From positions 62,001 to 126,000 of the forward strand of contig NZ_RKKU01000004.1 in assembly GCF_003797945.1 (NCBI RefSeq): a stretch of DNA of 64,000 nt, given 5' to 3'. A program made the translations under genes and the position numbers. This DNA is from Pseudomonas neustonica (lineage in GTDB: Bacteria; Pseudomonadota; Gammaproteobacteria; Pseudomonadales; Pseudomonadaceae). Below are positions 17,729 to 26,184 of this stretch, in pieces. Under the pieces are notes generated by a model. It searched no databases and was not told the origin of the DNA. It saw nothing but the letters and a program-made list of their open reading frames with translations. Numbering within the stretch: position 1 is the first letter of the stretch; every line of letters begins with the position of its first letter.

Positions 17729-18058
17729 ATGTCGGAGTCCCGTGAAATAAACAAGTTGCCGCTTATGCTGACGGCAATGGCCAGCGTCATGTGTACCGTG
17801 TTGTTACTGCACCTTTATGGTTATCTGAACTTTGCCAAGCCTGAAGAAGGGCTTGAGCTGGAAGACTATCGTCTGGTCACCGTAGGCGCGGAGGATGCCG
17901 GGCAGTTGCGCAGCAATCCGGCCAAGCATGAGGCTGAGTGCGTCGACGGTATCCTGGTGTTGCACGCTAGCCACATGAACGGTCTCTCTGGTGTGCTCAA
18001 GGACAGTCGTGATCGCGTGGTGCGCTGTATCGAGCAGACAGTGCCGGCGGCAAAGTAG
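17729..18058 (+). CDS. Hypothetical single-pass membrane protein
   Basis: The 109-residue protein of unknown function has one hydrophobic helix at about residues 11-32 ([22 protein letters not shown]) after a short polar N-terminus. The remaining ~75 residues are soluble and probably periplasmic. They contain two cysteines, C71 in HEAECVDG and C101 in RVVRCIEQ, that could form a disulfide. It is 12 bp after the QEGLA gene with a GGAG ribosome site, and its stop lies 2 bp before the ung start. I do not recognise a domain. Conservation of the pairing with the QEGLA gene would be the best clue to its role. Confidence 0.7.
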   Translation: MSESREINKLPLMLTAMASVMCTVLLLHLYGYLNFAKPEEGLELEDYRLVTVGAEDAGQLRSNPAKHEAECVDGILVLHASHMNGLSGVLKDSRDRVVRCIEQTVPAAK

Positions 18059-18060
18059 TG

Positions 18061-18753
18061 ATGGCTGAGCGGCGTATTGAGCTGGAGTCAGGCTGGTTGC
18101 AGGCGCTGGAAGCCGAGTTTGATGCGCCCTATATGCAGTCCCTCAGGGCCTTTTTGCAGGCTGAGAAGGCGGCGGGTAAGGAGATCTATCCGCCAGGACC
18201 TTTGATCTTTAATGCGCTGAACTCGACGCCGCTGGAGCAAGTTAAAGTGGTGATTCTTGGTCAGGATCCTTATCACGGTCCCGGGCAAGCGCATGGTTTG
18301 AGTTTTTCGGTTCCGCCGGGTGTCCGTCAGCCGCCGTCACTCAAGAACATATTGAAAGAGCTGCAGCGCGATTTTGACTTACCGATGCCGAGTCACGGCT
18401 GTTTGCAATCCTGGGCGGAGCAGGGCGTATTACTGCTCAATTCGGTGTTGACGGTCGAGCAGGGCAATGCCGGATCTCATGCCAACCGGGGCTGGGAAGT
18501 ATTCACGTCAAAGATCATCGAGGTGATTAACCAAAGTCACACTGACTGTGTGTTCATGCTCTGGGGCAATTATGCTCAGCGCAAAGGAAAGCAGATTGAT
18601 GAGACGCGCCACCGCGTTCTAACTTCGGTCCATCCTTCCCCGCTATCGGCGCATCGTGGCTTTATTGGTAATGGCCACTTTTCTGCTGCCAACGATTATC
18701 TGCTAGAGCGAGGGCGCACACCCGTCGACTGGGGTTTGCCTGCTGCTGAGTAG
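18061..18753 (+). CDS. ung: Uracil-DNA glycosylase, family 1
   Basis: The enzyme removes uracil from DNA at the start of base-excision repair. The 230-residue length matches. The water-activating loop [21 protein letters not shown] contains the catalytic Asp, and the C-terminal [17 protein letters not shown] provides the catalytic His and the DNA-intercalating loop; both are complete. [24 protein letters not shown] is also conserved. ATG 18061 follows the upstream stop by 2 bp; a GTG at 18058 is a possible alternative. It appears to be the last gene of the QEGLA operon. Confidence 0.96.
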   Translation: MAERRIELESGWLQALEAEFDAPYMQSLRAFLQAEKAAGKEIYPPGPLIFNALNSTPLEQVKVVILGQDPYHGPGQAHGLSFSVPPGVRQPPSLKNILKELQRDFDLPMPSHGCLQSWAEQGVLLLNSVLTVEQGNAGSHANRGWEVFTSKIIEVINQSHTDCVFMLWGNYAQRKGKQIDETRHRVLTSVHPSPLSAHRGFIGNGHFSAANDYLLERGRTPVDWGLPAAE

Positions 18754-18862
18754 GCTTCTTGGTCAAACCTTTGTTAAGTAAGAAGACACCGCTGTTGCTT
18801 GATCGCAAGGTGCCTTGAATATCATGGGGGGATCAGGGAGGCGTTGCCGCACTTCTGGGCAA

Positions 18863-18888
18863 CTGCCCGCCGCAGGGGGGGCGGGCAG
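18863..18888. terminator. GC-rich hairpin between ung and the HDOD gene
   Basis: CTGCCCGCC (18863-18871) and GGCGGGCAG (18880-18888) form a perfect 9-bp stem with an 8-nt loop between the convergent ung and HDOD genes. No U-run follows on either strand, so it could block transcription from both sides only weakly or with Rho. Confidence 0.5.
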
Positions 18889-18911
18889 ATAATGGATCTA
18901 TCAGCTCGTTA

Positions 18912-19745
18912 TCAGGCGAGCAGCTGCATGGCTGCTTCCATTTCAGCGGATAGGTCTTCGTCTTCCTGCTCTTCACTGGGGTTGAGGCCGAGCTTGGCAA
19001 AGGAGCTGATAGTACTCCAGTCGAGCTGGGCGTAAGGGTGCGTGCTTCCGGCGAGAGACTGCAGTACTGCGACTTGCACGATATCAGCGTAGTCGACCGC
19101 GCTGGAGTTGCGGTCGAAGTCCAGGTGTTCAGTCGGCACGTGGCGCAGTGGTTGCGGAAAGTCCCACGCCTTCAGAATGCGGTCGCCAAGGATTGGATGA
19201 ATCTCTTCAATAACCAGATTCAGGCTGATGGAATCGCGCAGAAGCTGGCTGTTTTCTTCGGCATAGGCAAGGATCGGCAGTACGCCGATCTGGTGCACCA
19301 GGCCGCCCAAGGTTGCCTGGTCAGGCTTGAGGCGAGTGTAGTGCTTGCATAGTACGTGGCTGATACCGGCCACTTCGGTACTGCGGGTCCAGACTTCACG
19401 CATCTTGCGGTCAATAACGTCGGAGGTGGCCTGAAACATCTGTGACATCGCCAGGCCGATCGCCAGGTTTGCAGTGTAAGTAATGCCCATGCGGTTGACG
19501 GCCATCGACAGGTCGGTGATTTCCTGCCGGCTGCGTAATAGAGGGCTGTTGACGACTTTGATCAAGCGGGCGCTGAGCGCGGCATCGTTGCTGATCTCCT
19601 TGACCAGAAAGGGGATGCTGACATCAGGGTCTTCTGCTGCTTCGCGAACGCGCAGGGCTACTTCGGGCAGTGTCGGAAGCACCAGTTGGTCTTTTTCGAT
19701 CGCCTGGATCAGCTCTTCTTTTACGCGTTGGGCCATATCTGTCAT
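18912..19745 (-). CDS. HDOD domain protein
   Basis: The 277-residue protein consists almost entirely of an HDOD domain (~20-215), a metal-free relative of HD phosphohydrolases used in signalling proteins. LPTLPEVALRVREAAEDPDVSIPFLVKEISNDAALSARLIKVVNSPLL is a typical HDOD start, and LGGLVHQIGVLPIL is the degenerate HD region. No attached receiver, GGDEF or EAL domain is present. The C-terminus is acidic (EEQEDEDLSAEMEAA). Such stand-alone proteins are linked to motility, c-di-GMP and stress signalling, but no specific role can be assigned. It lies 21 bp downstream of ygfZ on the same strand, so it is likely cotranscribed. Confidence 0.9.
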   Translation of the reverse strand: MTDMAQRVKEELIQAIEKDQLVLPTLPEVALRVREAAEDPDVSIPFLVKEISNDAALSARLIKVVNSPLLRSRQEITDLSMAVNRMGITYTANLAIGLAMSQMFQATSDVIDRKMREVWTRSTEVAGISHVLCKHYTRLKPDQATLGGLVHQIGVLPILAYAEENSQLLRDSISLNLVIEEIHPILGDRILKAWDFPQPLRHVPTEHLDFDRNSSAVDYADIVQVAVLQSLAGSTHPYAQLDWSTISSFAKLGLNPSEEQEDEDLSAEMEAAMQLLA

Positions 19746-19766
19746 GGGTAATCCTTTATTTGATTG

Positions 19767-20780
19767 CTACTGCACAGCCTCGTCGCTGGCAGTCAGATCA
19801 GATTCGTACGGCAGGTCGGCAAGAGTTATCAGTGGCCCCTGTGCATTGCCTGCGCTTAATGTAGCCAATTGTGCCGCATCCTTCTGCAACACGGCCAGCA
19901 TTTCTACCAGCTTCCGACCTCTGGCGGCGATAACCACCTCGCCAACCGTTTTACCGCTATCTCGGTCGATAATGGGGGTGCCCGCGTCAGGGCACGCCTC
20001 GCCAGCGAGCAGCAAGCGGTACATGCGGCGCTTCAGCTTACCCAGGTACTGCATGCGCGCGACGATTTCCTGGCCGGTGTAGCAGCCTTTTTTGAAGCTG
20101 ACACCACCTAGTTGTTGCAGGTTGAGCATTTGCGGAATGAATAGCTCCAGCGTTGGTCCTGTCACTTGGCCCAGGCCTGCCTGAATTTGCCGCAATAGCC
20201 AGTTGTTCAGGTTGTCTGCACTGCTGTGTTGCAACAACTGATCGGTAGCTTCTAGTGCTCGTCCCGTCGTCAACCAGACTTCATAGGCGCCATCAGGCAG
20301 GCTCAGCACTCGGGCGTCGAGTGTTGTGGTTACCTGTCCAGGGCCAGCTGGTCGTTCAAGGTCCGCTGCAGCAAGTGCTTTATCTGTATGCTCTCCCCAC
20401 AGCCCCAGCCTGATCCATTGATCGGACTGGTCGCTTAAAGAGGTCTTGAAGAAGGCCGCGTATTTACTGAGCTCGGTTACCTGTGGCGTGACCAGCTCCT
20501 GTGCCATGCTTAACAGGAAGCCTGTCTCGCTGCGGTGCAAGCGGAAGCTGGACTGCATGCGACCCTTGGGGTTGCAGCGTGCGCCCAGCGTGCTCTGCTT
20601 TGCGCCAAGGTGCGCTACGTCACAGGTCAGCTGACCTTGCAGAAAGCGCTCTGCATCAGGGCCGTCGACGGCGATTACGCCTTCATGGGTTAGCCAGCAC
20701 AGGCTGGTTCCGGAGTCACCGGAAGAGGTAGTGTCAAAGCGATTGCTCAACTCGATCGCTGTATTAGAGAGTGCAGTCAT
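19767..20780 (-). CDS. ygfZ: YgfZ/GcvT-family folate-binding Fe-S cluster assembly protein
   Basis: YgfZ uses tetrahydrofolate to help maintain certain iron-sulfur enzymes, including MiaB. The 337-residue protein has the family signature KGCYTGQE (in SFKKGCYTGQEIVARMQYLGKLKRR), whose cysteine is functionally essential in E. coli. The N-terminal half has GPDAERFLQGQLTCDV and GARCNPKGRM, typical GcvT-like elements. Length is normal. It is divergent from sdhE, which inserts FAD into succinate dehydrogenase; the ygfZ/sdhE neighbourhood is widely conserved. The ATG at 20780 is accepted from the family N-terminus. Confidence 0.93.
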   Translation of the reverse strand: MTALSNTAIELSNRFDTTSSGDSGTSLCWLTHEGVIAVDGPDAERFLQGQLTCDVAHLGAKQSTLGARCNPKGRMQSSFRLHRSETGFLLSMAQELVTPQVTELSKYAAFFKTSLSDQSDQWIRLGLWGEHTDKALAAADLERPAGPGQVTTTLDARVLSLPDGAYEVWLTTGRALEATDQLLQHSSADNLNNWLLRQIQAGLGQVTGPTLELFIPQMLNLQQLGGVSFKKGCYTGQEIVARMQYLGKLKRRMYRLLLAGEACPDAGTPIIDRDSGKTVGEVVIAARGRKLVEMLAVLQKDAAQLATLSAGNAQGPLITLADLPYESDLTASDEAVQ

Positions 20781-20905
20781 ACCGATGATTGTTCCCTTGG
20801 CGGTGAGTGTTACATCATAGGGGCTATGCTGGGTATTTGTCAGGCATGCCTATCGTTATAATGGTGGTGATGTACTCTAGTTCAATCCTTAGTGTGGAGT
20901 TGCCG

Positions 20906-21160
20906 ATGTCGGCCGATATAGAAGTGAAGCGTTTGTACTGGCACAGCCGTCGCGGCATGCTGGAGCTGGATGTGCTGTTGATCCCCTTTCTGGAGGAAGC
21001 CTATCCATCGCTGGAGGACGCTGACAAGGATCGTTATCGGATGTTGCTCGAGTCGGAGGACCAGGACATGTTTGGCTGGTTTATGCAGCGCAGCGAGCCT
21101 GAAGATCCGGATCTGAAACGCATTGTGAGGATGATATTGGACCGTGTACAGCCAGACTGA
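20906..21160 (+). CDS. sdhE: FAD assembly factor SdhE
   Basis: SdhE promotes covalent attachment of FAD to succinate dehydrogenase and fumarate reductase. The 84-residue size and the RGxxE motif (RRGMLELD), which contacts the flavoprotein, are diagnostic. The acidic C-terminal half ([25 protein letters not shown]) is also typical. I start it at ATG 20906 ([17 protein letters not shown]); the frame is open further upstream to 20807, but those residues are not part of the family. It overlaps the ygfX start, as in E. coli, where the pair was also described as the CptBA toxin-antitoxin; that view is disputed. Confidence 0.93.
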   Translation: MSADIEVKRLYWHSRRGMLELDVLLIPFLEEAYPSLEDADKDRYRMLLESEDQDMFGWFMQRSEPEDPDLKRIVRMILDRVQPD

Positions 21161-21596
21161 TTATCTCGTTATGCACCGCCAGCCTTCGCGCTGGCTAGCG
21201 CTGCTACTGCTCTGCGGCAGCCTTCTGGCCTGCCTTGCAGTATTCCAGAGTGCGCTTAGCTTGCTGCCGAGCCTGCTCTGCATTTTGCTTGTTTGCGGCT
21301 ATGGCTGCTGGATCTGGCCACGCCAGGTCAGCCTTAGGCATCCACATTCCGTTACCGGGCTGAGATTCGACGGCGAGGGTTGGCATGTGTTGCGCCGTGA
21401 TGGCTCAGAAGCTGCAGCCAAGCTGCTCGCCGATACCTACGTCAGCGCTATGCTGACAGTGGTTCGTTTGCGCGAGCAGGGTCGCTGGCGTGCTGTTTCA
21501 GTGATACTGGCGAGTGACGCGGCCTCGGAAGAGAGTCTGCGTCGTTTGCGCTTACGTCTGCGCTTCAGTCGGCAGCGCTGGGCGGCTGCAGAATAG
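21144..21596 (+). CDS. ygfX: YgfX-like membrane protein (CptA family)
   Basis: The protein of up to 150 residues has two adjacent transmembrane helices (about 18-36 and 40-58) followed by a basic cytoplasmic domain, the YgfX layout. In E. coli YgfX was reported to inhibit growth through FtsZ and MreB, and its SdhE neighbour to counter it; this is contested. The assignment here rests on layout and position after sdhE more than on sequence motifs. The start is GTG 21144, overlapping sdhE by 17 bp, or ATG 21171 (MHRQPSRW); neither has a strong ribosome site, consistent with translational coupling. Its last 32 bp overlap the convergent end of nadB. Confidence 0.75.
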   Translation: MYSQTDYLVMHRQPSRWLALLLLCGSLLACLAVFQSALSLLPSLLCILLVCGYGCWIWPRQVSLRHPHSVTGLRFDGEGWHVLRRDGSEAAAKLLADTYVSAMLTVVRLREQGRWRAVSVILASDAASEESLRRLRLRLRFSRQRWAAAE

Positions 21597-23178
21597 TGTC
21601 GACGGCTTCGTCCAGTTGGGCGGGGTAGTCCAGCGTGTAATGCAGTCCGCGGCTTTCCCGGCGCTGCATCGCCGAGCTGATAATCAGATCGGCAACCTGA
21701 GCCAGGTTGCGCAGCTCCAGCAGGTCACGACTAACCCGGTAGTTGCTGTAGAACTCGTGAATTTCGCCACGCAGCATATCGACCCGGTGTTTGGCGCGCT
21801 GCAAGCGCTTCGACGTGCGCACAATACCGACATAATCCCACATGAAACGCCGTAGTTCGTCCCAGTTGTGGGAAATGATGACGTCTTCGTCCGAATCCGT
21901 GACCTGACTTTCGTCCCAGTGAGGCAGGTCGCGCGGCATGCTTACCTGATCGATCTGACTCAAGATGTCCTGGCTGGCGGAGCGGCCATAAACAATACAT
22001 TCCAGTAACGAGTTGCTGGCCATGCGATTGGCGCCGTGCAGTCCGGTGAAACTGGTTTCACCGATGGCATAAAGCTGCTCCACATCAGTGCGACCGCTTG
22101 CCTCGACCATCACCCCGCCACAGGTATAGTGTGCCGCAGGGACAACTGGAATGGGCTCTTTGGTAATGTCTATGCCAAAGGCGAGGCAGCGTTCATGCAC
22201 GGTCGGAAAGTGACTGCGAATAAAGTCTGCCGGTTTATGGGTGATGTCCAGGTAGACGCAATCCAGCCCAAGCCGCTTCATCTCATGATCGATCGCGCGT
22301 GCGACTATGTCTCGAGGGGCCAGCTCGGCGCGCTCGTCAAAGCGCGGCATAAAACGCTCTCCGTTGGGGAGTTTGAGCAATGCGCCCTCGCCACGCAGCG
22401 CTTCAGTCACCAAAAAGCTCTTGGCCTTGGGGTGATAAAGGCACGTTGGGTGGAACTGGTTAAACTCCATGTTGGCGACTCTGCAGCCGGCTCGCCAGGC
22501 CATTGCAATCCCGTCGCCGGAGGCGCTATCCGGATTGCTGGTATAGAGGTAGACCTTGCTTGCGCCGCCTGTGGCCAATACGGTAAAGCGCGCTGCGACG
22601 GTTTCCACATGCCCATTTGATCGATTAAGGATGTAGGCGCCGAGGCAGCGCTTGCCGGGACGGCCCAGTTTCTGGCTGGTAATCAGGTCGACGGCAACCC
22701 GGTTATCCAGCAGCTCAATATTGCTATGGGCTTCGGCGCGCTTGAGCAGCGTGTTGAAAATGGCCGCGCCAGTCGCATCAGCGGCATGAATGATGCGCCT
22801 GTGACTATGGCCACCTTCTCGAGTCAGATGAAAGTCATCGGTTTCGCTGCCATCCTCACGCCGCTCGCGGGTGAATGGCACGCCTTGCTCGACCAGCCAG
22901 CCGATAGCGTCGCGGCTATCCCCCACGATCTGTCGTACCGCATCTTCATGGCAAAGTCCGCCGCCCGCAATCAGGGTGTCCTGTACATGGGCGTCGACGG
23001 TGTCGCTATCGTCAAGGACAGCGGCAACGCCCCCTTGAGCCCAGAAGGTCGAGCCTTCGGACAGTTGTCCTTTGCTCAGCACTGCCACCCGCAAATCACC
23101 AGCCAGATGCAGGGCAAGTGTGAGCCCGGCCGCGCCGCTGCCAATCACTAGTACGTCATATTCCTGTTGCTGCGTCAT
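21565..23178 (-). CDS. nadB: L-aspartate oxidase
   Basis: NadB oxidises L-aspartate to iminoaspartate, the first step of de novo NAD synthesis, with FAD as cofactor. The 537-residue length is typical. The FAD-binding Rossmann motif is near the N-terminus ([20 protein letters not shown]). [40 protein letters not shown] and [10 protein letters not shown] are family blocks with substrate- and FAD-binding residues. ATG 23178 ([13 protein letters not shown]) is preferred over an upstream in-frame start at 23220. The gene is divergent from algU, as in P. aeruginosa, and overlaps the convergent ygfX end. Confidence 0.95.
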   Translation of the reverse strand: MTQQQEYDVLVIGSGAAGLTLALHLAGDLRVAVLSKGQLSEGSTFWAQGGVAAVLDDSDTVDAHVQDTLIAGGGLCHEDAVRQIVGDSRDAIGWLVEQGVPFTRERREDGSETDDFHLTREGGHSHRRIIHAADATGAAIFNTLLKRAEAHSNIELLDNRVAVDLITSQKLGRPGKRCLGAYILNRSNGHVETVAARFTVLATGGASKVYLYTSNPDSASGDGIAMAWRAGCRVANMEFNQFHPTCLYHPKAKSFLVTEALRGEGALLKLPNGERFMPRFDERAELAPRDIVARAIDHEMKRLGLDCVYLDITHKPADFIRSHFPTVHERCLAFGIDITKEPIPVVPAAHYTCGGVMVEASGRTDVEQLYAIGETSFTGLHGANRMASNSLLECIVYGRSASQDILSQIDQVSMPRDLPHWDESQVTDSDEDVIISHNWDELRRFMWDYVGIVRTSKRLQRAKHRVDMLRGEIHEFYSNYRVSRDLLELRNLAQVADLIISSAMQRRESRGLHYTLDYPAQLDEAVDTILQPPSAAD

Positions 23179-23332
23179 AATATCTCGTCTTGCCGTCGGG
23201 TGGCGTGGAATGCTTGTCACGGCGATCTAGTATATAGAAGCTGTCTGTCTCACAATACTGCCTGTCGCGGGGTGTTATCGCGTTACACCGTTAAGGTGGT
23301 CGCCAATGATGGCTATTTGCATGCTATGTGCG

Positions 23333-23360
23333 GAACTTTCTGCAATACGCTGGCTCTTAA
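23333..23360 (+). promoter_or_regulatory. Distal AlgU (sigma-E-type) promoter of the algU operon
   Basis: GAACTT (23333-23338), a perfect sigma-E-type -35, is followed after exactly 16 bp by TCTTA (23355-23359). This fits the AlgU consensus GAACTT-N16/17-TCTRA with one -10 mismatch. It lies ~95 bp upstream of the algU start codon and implies autoregulation. Confidence 0.75.
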
Positions 23361-23382
23361 ATTCCGTACCTGAGTGAGGGGA

Positions 23383-23409
23383 GAACTTTTGGTTACATCT
23401 TGGGTCTAC
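23383..23409 (+). promoter_or_regulatory. Proximal AlgU (sigma-E-type) promoter of the algU operon
   Basis: A second perfect GAACTT (23383-23388) is followed by 16 bp and TCTAC (23405-23409). The two -35 elements are spaced exactly 50 bp apart. P. aeruginosa algU is also known to have more than one AlgU-dependent promoter. This one lies ~47 bp upstream of the algU start codon. Confidence 0.7.
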
Positions 23410-23455
23410 CATAACAACGTCGACTGGCAGGCCTGCGGCATGCAGGAGCAGCGAT

Positions 23456-24031
23456 ATGACTGAGCAGAGCGACCAGCAGTTGGTCGAACGTGTTCAGAAA
23501 GGTGATAAGCGAGCTTTTGATCTGTTGGTGTTGAAGTATCAGCACAAGATTTTGGCCTTGGTTACGCGCTTTGTACATGATAATCACGAAGCGCAGGACG
23601 TGACCCAGGAAGCCTTTATCAAGGCTTACCGGGCACTGGCCAACTTCCGCGGCGACAGTGCGTTTTATACCTGGCTGTACCGTATTGCGATCAATACGGC
23701 CAAAAATTACCTGGTTGCGCGTAATCGCCGACCACCTGATTCTGATATTGCGGCGGATGAAGCAGAGTTCTACGAGGGAGACAGCATCCTCAAGGACAAT
23801 CATTCGCCAGAACGCGAAATGTTGCGCGATGAGATTGAACAAGTTGTCAATCGCACGCTCCAACAATTGCCGGACGATTTGAGAACAGCTCTGACCTTGC
23901 GTGAGTTCGAAGGTTTGAGTTACGAAGACATTGCCAATGTAATGGACTGCCCTGTTGGTACCGTAAGGTCGCGTATTTTCAGGGCGCGAGAGGCAATAGA
24001 TAAAGCGCTGAAGCCCCTGCTGGAAGCATGA
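23456..24031 (+). CDS. algU: Envelope-stress sigma factor AlgU (RpoE)
   Basis: This ECF sigma factor directs transcription of envelope-stress and, in many pseudomonads, alginate genes. The 191-residue protein is full length. Region 2 (VLKYQHKILALVTRFVHDNHEAQDVTQEAFIKAYRALANFRGDSAFYTWLYRIAINTAKNYL) and region 4 (LQQLPDDLRTALTLREFEGLSYEDIANVMDCPVGTVRSRIFRAREAI) are both intact and nearly identical to the known AlgU family sequence. Two AlgU-type promoters lie upstream. It is followed by the anti-sigma gene mucA after 58 bp. Confidence 0.97.
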   Translation: MTEQSDQQLVERVQKGDKRAFDLLVLKYQHKILALVTRFVHDNHEAQDVTQEAFIKAYRALANFRGDSAFYTWLYRIAINTAKNYLVARNRRPPDSDIAADEAEFYEGDSILKDNHSPEREMLRDEIEQVVNRTLQQLPDDLRTALTLREFEGLSYEDIANVMDCPVGTVRSRIFRAREAIDKALKPLLEA

Positions 24032-24089
24032 TGGGTATTCGGTTGCGCAACGCAGAGAGCCCTTTGGGGCCATTAGCAGAGGTACAGCG

Positions 24090-24716
24090 ATGAGAAACGA
24101 AGTCTTGCAGGAGTCTCTTTCCGCACTCATGGATAACGAGGCTGACGAACTGGAAGTGCGGCGTGTTCTCCAGGCCGCCGAACAGGATCCCACGGTGCGC
24201 GGTACTTGGGAGCGTTATCAAATAGCGCGCTCGGTGTTGCATAAAGAGCATTGGCAAGGGTCGGTTGACCTTTCGGCCGGCATTGCCGCTGCGTTGCGCG
24301 ATGAGCCGCAGTTGCAGGTCGCTGCTGAATCGGCGGCGCCGCTCAAGTCTGGTTTGTGGCGCAATATGTCTCGGGTGGCTGTCGCTGCGTCGGTGACTAT
24401 GGCTGTATTGGTAGGCGTTCGCATGGTTAACCAGGGCGATGTGCCTGCACAGCCTACGCTGGCAGTCGAGAATACGGTTGAAGTGCCCAGCTTTGCGGCT
24501 GCGGGTGGAATGTCTACCCGTTCAGGTGCGGTATTGGCAGGCTACTCGCAGCAGCCGGGTGTAGGTGCTGAGCCGCTTGCTGCTGCCAAGGCGCCTTCAG
24601 CGTGGCATGAGCAGCGTATTGGCCGTTATCTGCGCGAGCATGCTGAGAACAGCGCTCAATCGTCTTCGCCTCAGCTGGTTCCCTACGCACGTGCGGCCAG
24701 TATAGAAGGACGATAG
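24090..24716 (+). CDS. mucA: Anti-sigma factor MucA
   Basis: MucA holds AlgU inactive at the inner membrane until regulated proteolysis frees it. Residues 1-75 form the cytoplasmic RseA-like sigma-binding domain (MRNEVLQESLSALMDNEADELEVRRVL). A single transmembrane helix lies at about 94-111 (SRVAVAASVTMAVLVGVR). The Ala/Gly-rich periplasmic part follows and should bind MucB. At 208 residues it is complete, with none of the truncations seen in mucoid P. aeruginosa strains. It overlaps the mucB start, and no separate promoter is visible. Confidence 0.95.
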   Translation: MRNEVLQESLSALMDNEADELEVRRVLQAAEQDPTVRGTWERYQIARSVLHKEHWQGSVDLSAGIAAALRDEPQLQVAAESAAPLKSGLWRNMSRVAVAASVTMAVLVGVRMVNQGDVPAQPTLAVENTVEVPSFAAAGGMSTRSGAVLAGYSQQPGVGAEPLAAAKAPSAWHEQRIGRYLREHAENSAQSSSPQLVPYARAASIEGR

Positions 24717-25669
24717 TGGTGATATCCAAGCGTAGTTTGGGCTGCTGCTGTGTGGCGGCCCTTTTTGTCTCGCCTGCGGTGCTGGCGAATGACGCAGCAG
24801 ATCTGTTGCAGCGCATGGCGCAGGCAACAGAACAGGTAAGCTACAAAGGAGCGTTCGTCTACGAGCGCTCTGGCAGTTTTTCCACCCACCAAGTTTGGCA
24901 TCAAGCGGATAGCAAGGTGGTCACTGAGCGACTATTGCAAGCCGATGGCGAGCCGCATGAATGGGTTCGTCGCAACGGCGATGTACAGTGTGCCAGTTCC
25001 TATTCTGCAGGCCCGGTCTGGGATCCTGCTGCCCAGCCAGCAATGAGCCCAGAACGGTTGGAGCAGTGGTATTCGCTCGAAACGCTAGGTACCACTCGCG
25101 TTGCCGACCGACCTGCCACTGTACTGGCAGTGAAGCCCCGGGATAATTACCGTTACGCCTACGAGCTGTATCTGGATAATGAAACAGGCTTATTGCTTAA
25201 GTCGCTGTTGATCAATGAGCGCAGCACCCTGCTTGAGCGTTTCCGGTTTACCAATATTGCTGTGACTGACGTTGCTGACGCGGAGCTTGCGCCCGGCGCC
25301 GGTTGTCTGCAGGTGGGTGTTACCCTGAAAGACGATGCCAGCAAGGCCGAAAGCATAGAACCCAGCTGGTTGCCGCCTGGGTTTAGTGGTGGCGAAGAGG
25401 ATGTTCGGGCTTACTCCGTAGATGAGAGCCCGGTCTCCAGTCGTGTATATACCGACGGTATGGCCCGGTTCACGGTTTTTGTTGAGCCGTTGGGCGAAGA
25501 AGGGTTGGCTGATGATTTGCGCGCTCAGCTCGGGCCTACCGTGGCGGTTAGTCGTAAGCTGAGCCTGAATAATGGGGTTTTTCTGGCGACAGTAGTTGGT
25601 GAGATTCCGCCAGCTGCGGCCGAGCGTATCGCTGCCTCTTTTGATCAGTCTGTGGAAGCGCAGCAGTGA
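24716..25669 (+). CDS. mucB: Periplasmic sigma-factor regulator MucB (RseB)
   Basis: MucB binds the periplasmic domain of MucA and protects it from cleavage, responding to envelope lipids or misassembled LPS. The 317-residue protein has a signal peptide (LGCCCVAALFVSPAVLA, cleavage expected before NDAAD), an N-terminal lipoprotein-carrier-like domain (VSYKGAFVYERSGSFSTHQVWH is a family block) and the smaller C-terminal domain (WLPPGFSGGEEDVRAYSVDESPVSSRVYTDGMARFTVFVEP). It starts with GTG 24716 or 24719, overlapping the mucA stop codon, and its own stop overlaps the mucC start. All this indicates tight translational coupling. Confidence 0.95.
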   Translation: MVISKRSLGCCCVAALFVSPAVLANDAADLLQRMAQATEQVSYKGAFVYERSGSFSTHQVWHQADSKVVTERLLQADGEPHEWVRRNGDVQCASSYSAGPVWDPAAQPAMSPERLEQWYSLETLGTTRVADRPATVLAVKPRDNYRYAYELYLDNETGLLLKSLLINERSTLLERFRFTNIAVTDVADAELAPGAGCLQVGVTLKDDASKAESIEPSWLPPGFSGGEEDVRAYSVDESPVSSRVYTDGMARFTVFVEPLGEEGLADDLRAQLGPTVAVSRKLSLNNGVFLATVVGEIPPAAAERIAASFDQSVEAQQ

Positions 25670-26130
25670 TCGAGGAGCGCGGTCGGGTTCTAAGCACGGA
25701 GCCCGGGGCTGTCTGGGTTGCAACTATTCGCTCTAGTACCTGCGGCAGCTGCCAAGCGAAGGCAGGATGTGGTCAGGCGTTGCTGCAGAAACTGGGTTCG
25801 GGCTCTTCTCAAGGCTTTGTTCGCGCGCTGACCGACCGCGAGTGGCAGGTTGGGGATGAAGTGATGATTGGCGTCCCCGAAGATGCGCTAGTAAAAAGCG
25901 CTATCTGGGTATACCTGGTTCCGCTTGTCTGCTTGTTTGCTGCTGCGCTGTTAGCGCAAGCGCTAAGCTGGTCTGAGCCACAAATGATTCTATCTTCTGC
26001 CGTGGGTCTGGCTTTTGGTTTTGTTTTGGTTCGCTGGCATGACCGCATGGTGCGGTCAGATCCGCAGTTGCAGCCACAGGTGATCGCCGCCGCGCTTGGA
26101 TACTCTATGGTATCGGAGTCAGCACGCTAG
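25666..26130 (+). CDS. mucC: SoxR-reducing/RseC family protein MucC
   Basis: The 154-residue inner-membrane protein belongs to the RseC/MucC family, which modulates sigma-E output and, in some bacteria, feeds electrons to SoxR with the Rnf-like complex. The N-terminal cytoplasmic segment has the characteristic cysteines C26, C29 and C35 (STCGSCQAKAGCGQ). Two transmembrane helices follow at about 84-103 and 110-127 (WVYLVPLVCLFAAALLAQAL and MILSSAVGLAFGFVLV). GTG 25666 overlaps the mucB stop by 4 bp. The exact role of MucC in pseudomonads remains poorly defined. Confidence 0.93.
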   Translation: MIEERGRVLSTEPGAVWVATIRSSTCGSCQAKAGCGQALLQKLGSGSSQGFVRALTDREWQVGDEVMIGVPEDALVKSAIWVYLVPLVCLFAAALLAQALSWSEPQMILSSAVGLAFGFVLVRWHDRMVRSDPQLQPQVIAAALGYSMVSESAR

Positions 26131-26184
26131 GATGCTAGTTACGCTTCAGCTTCTCTCGTTCTATCAATAGGAGAAAACACGCAT

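Noticed and set aside
20906-21596. sdhE-ygfX as a toxin-antitoxin system
   Set aside because: SdhE has a well-supported FAD-assembly role and the toxin claim for YgfX is disputed; the sequence itself shows no toxin motif.
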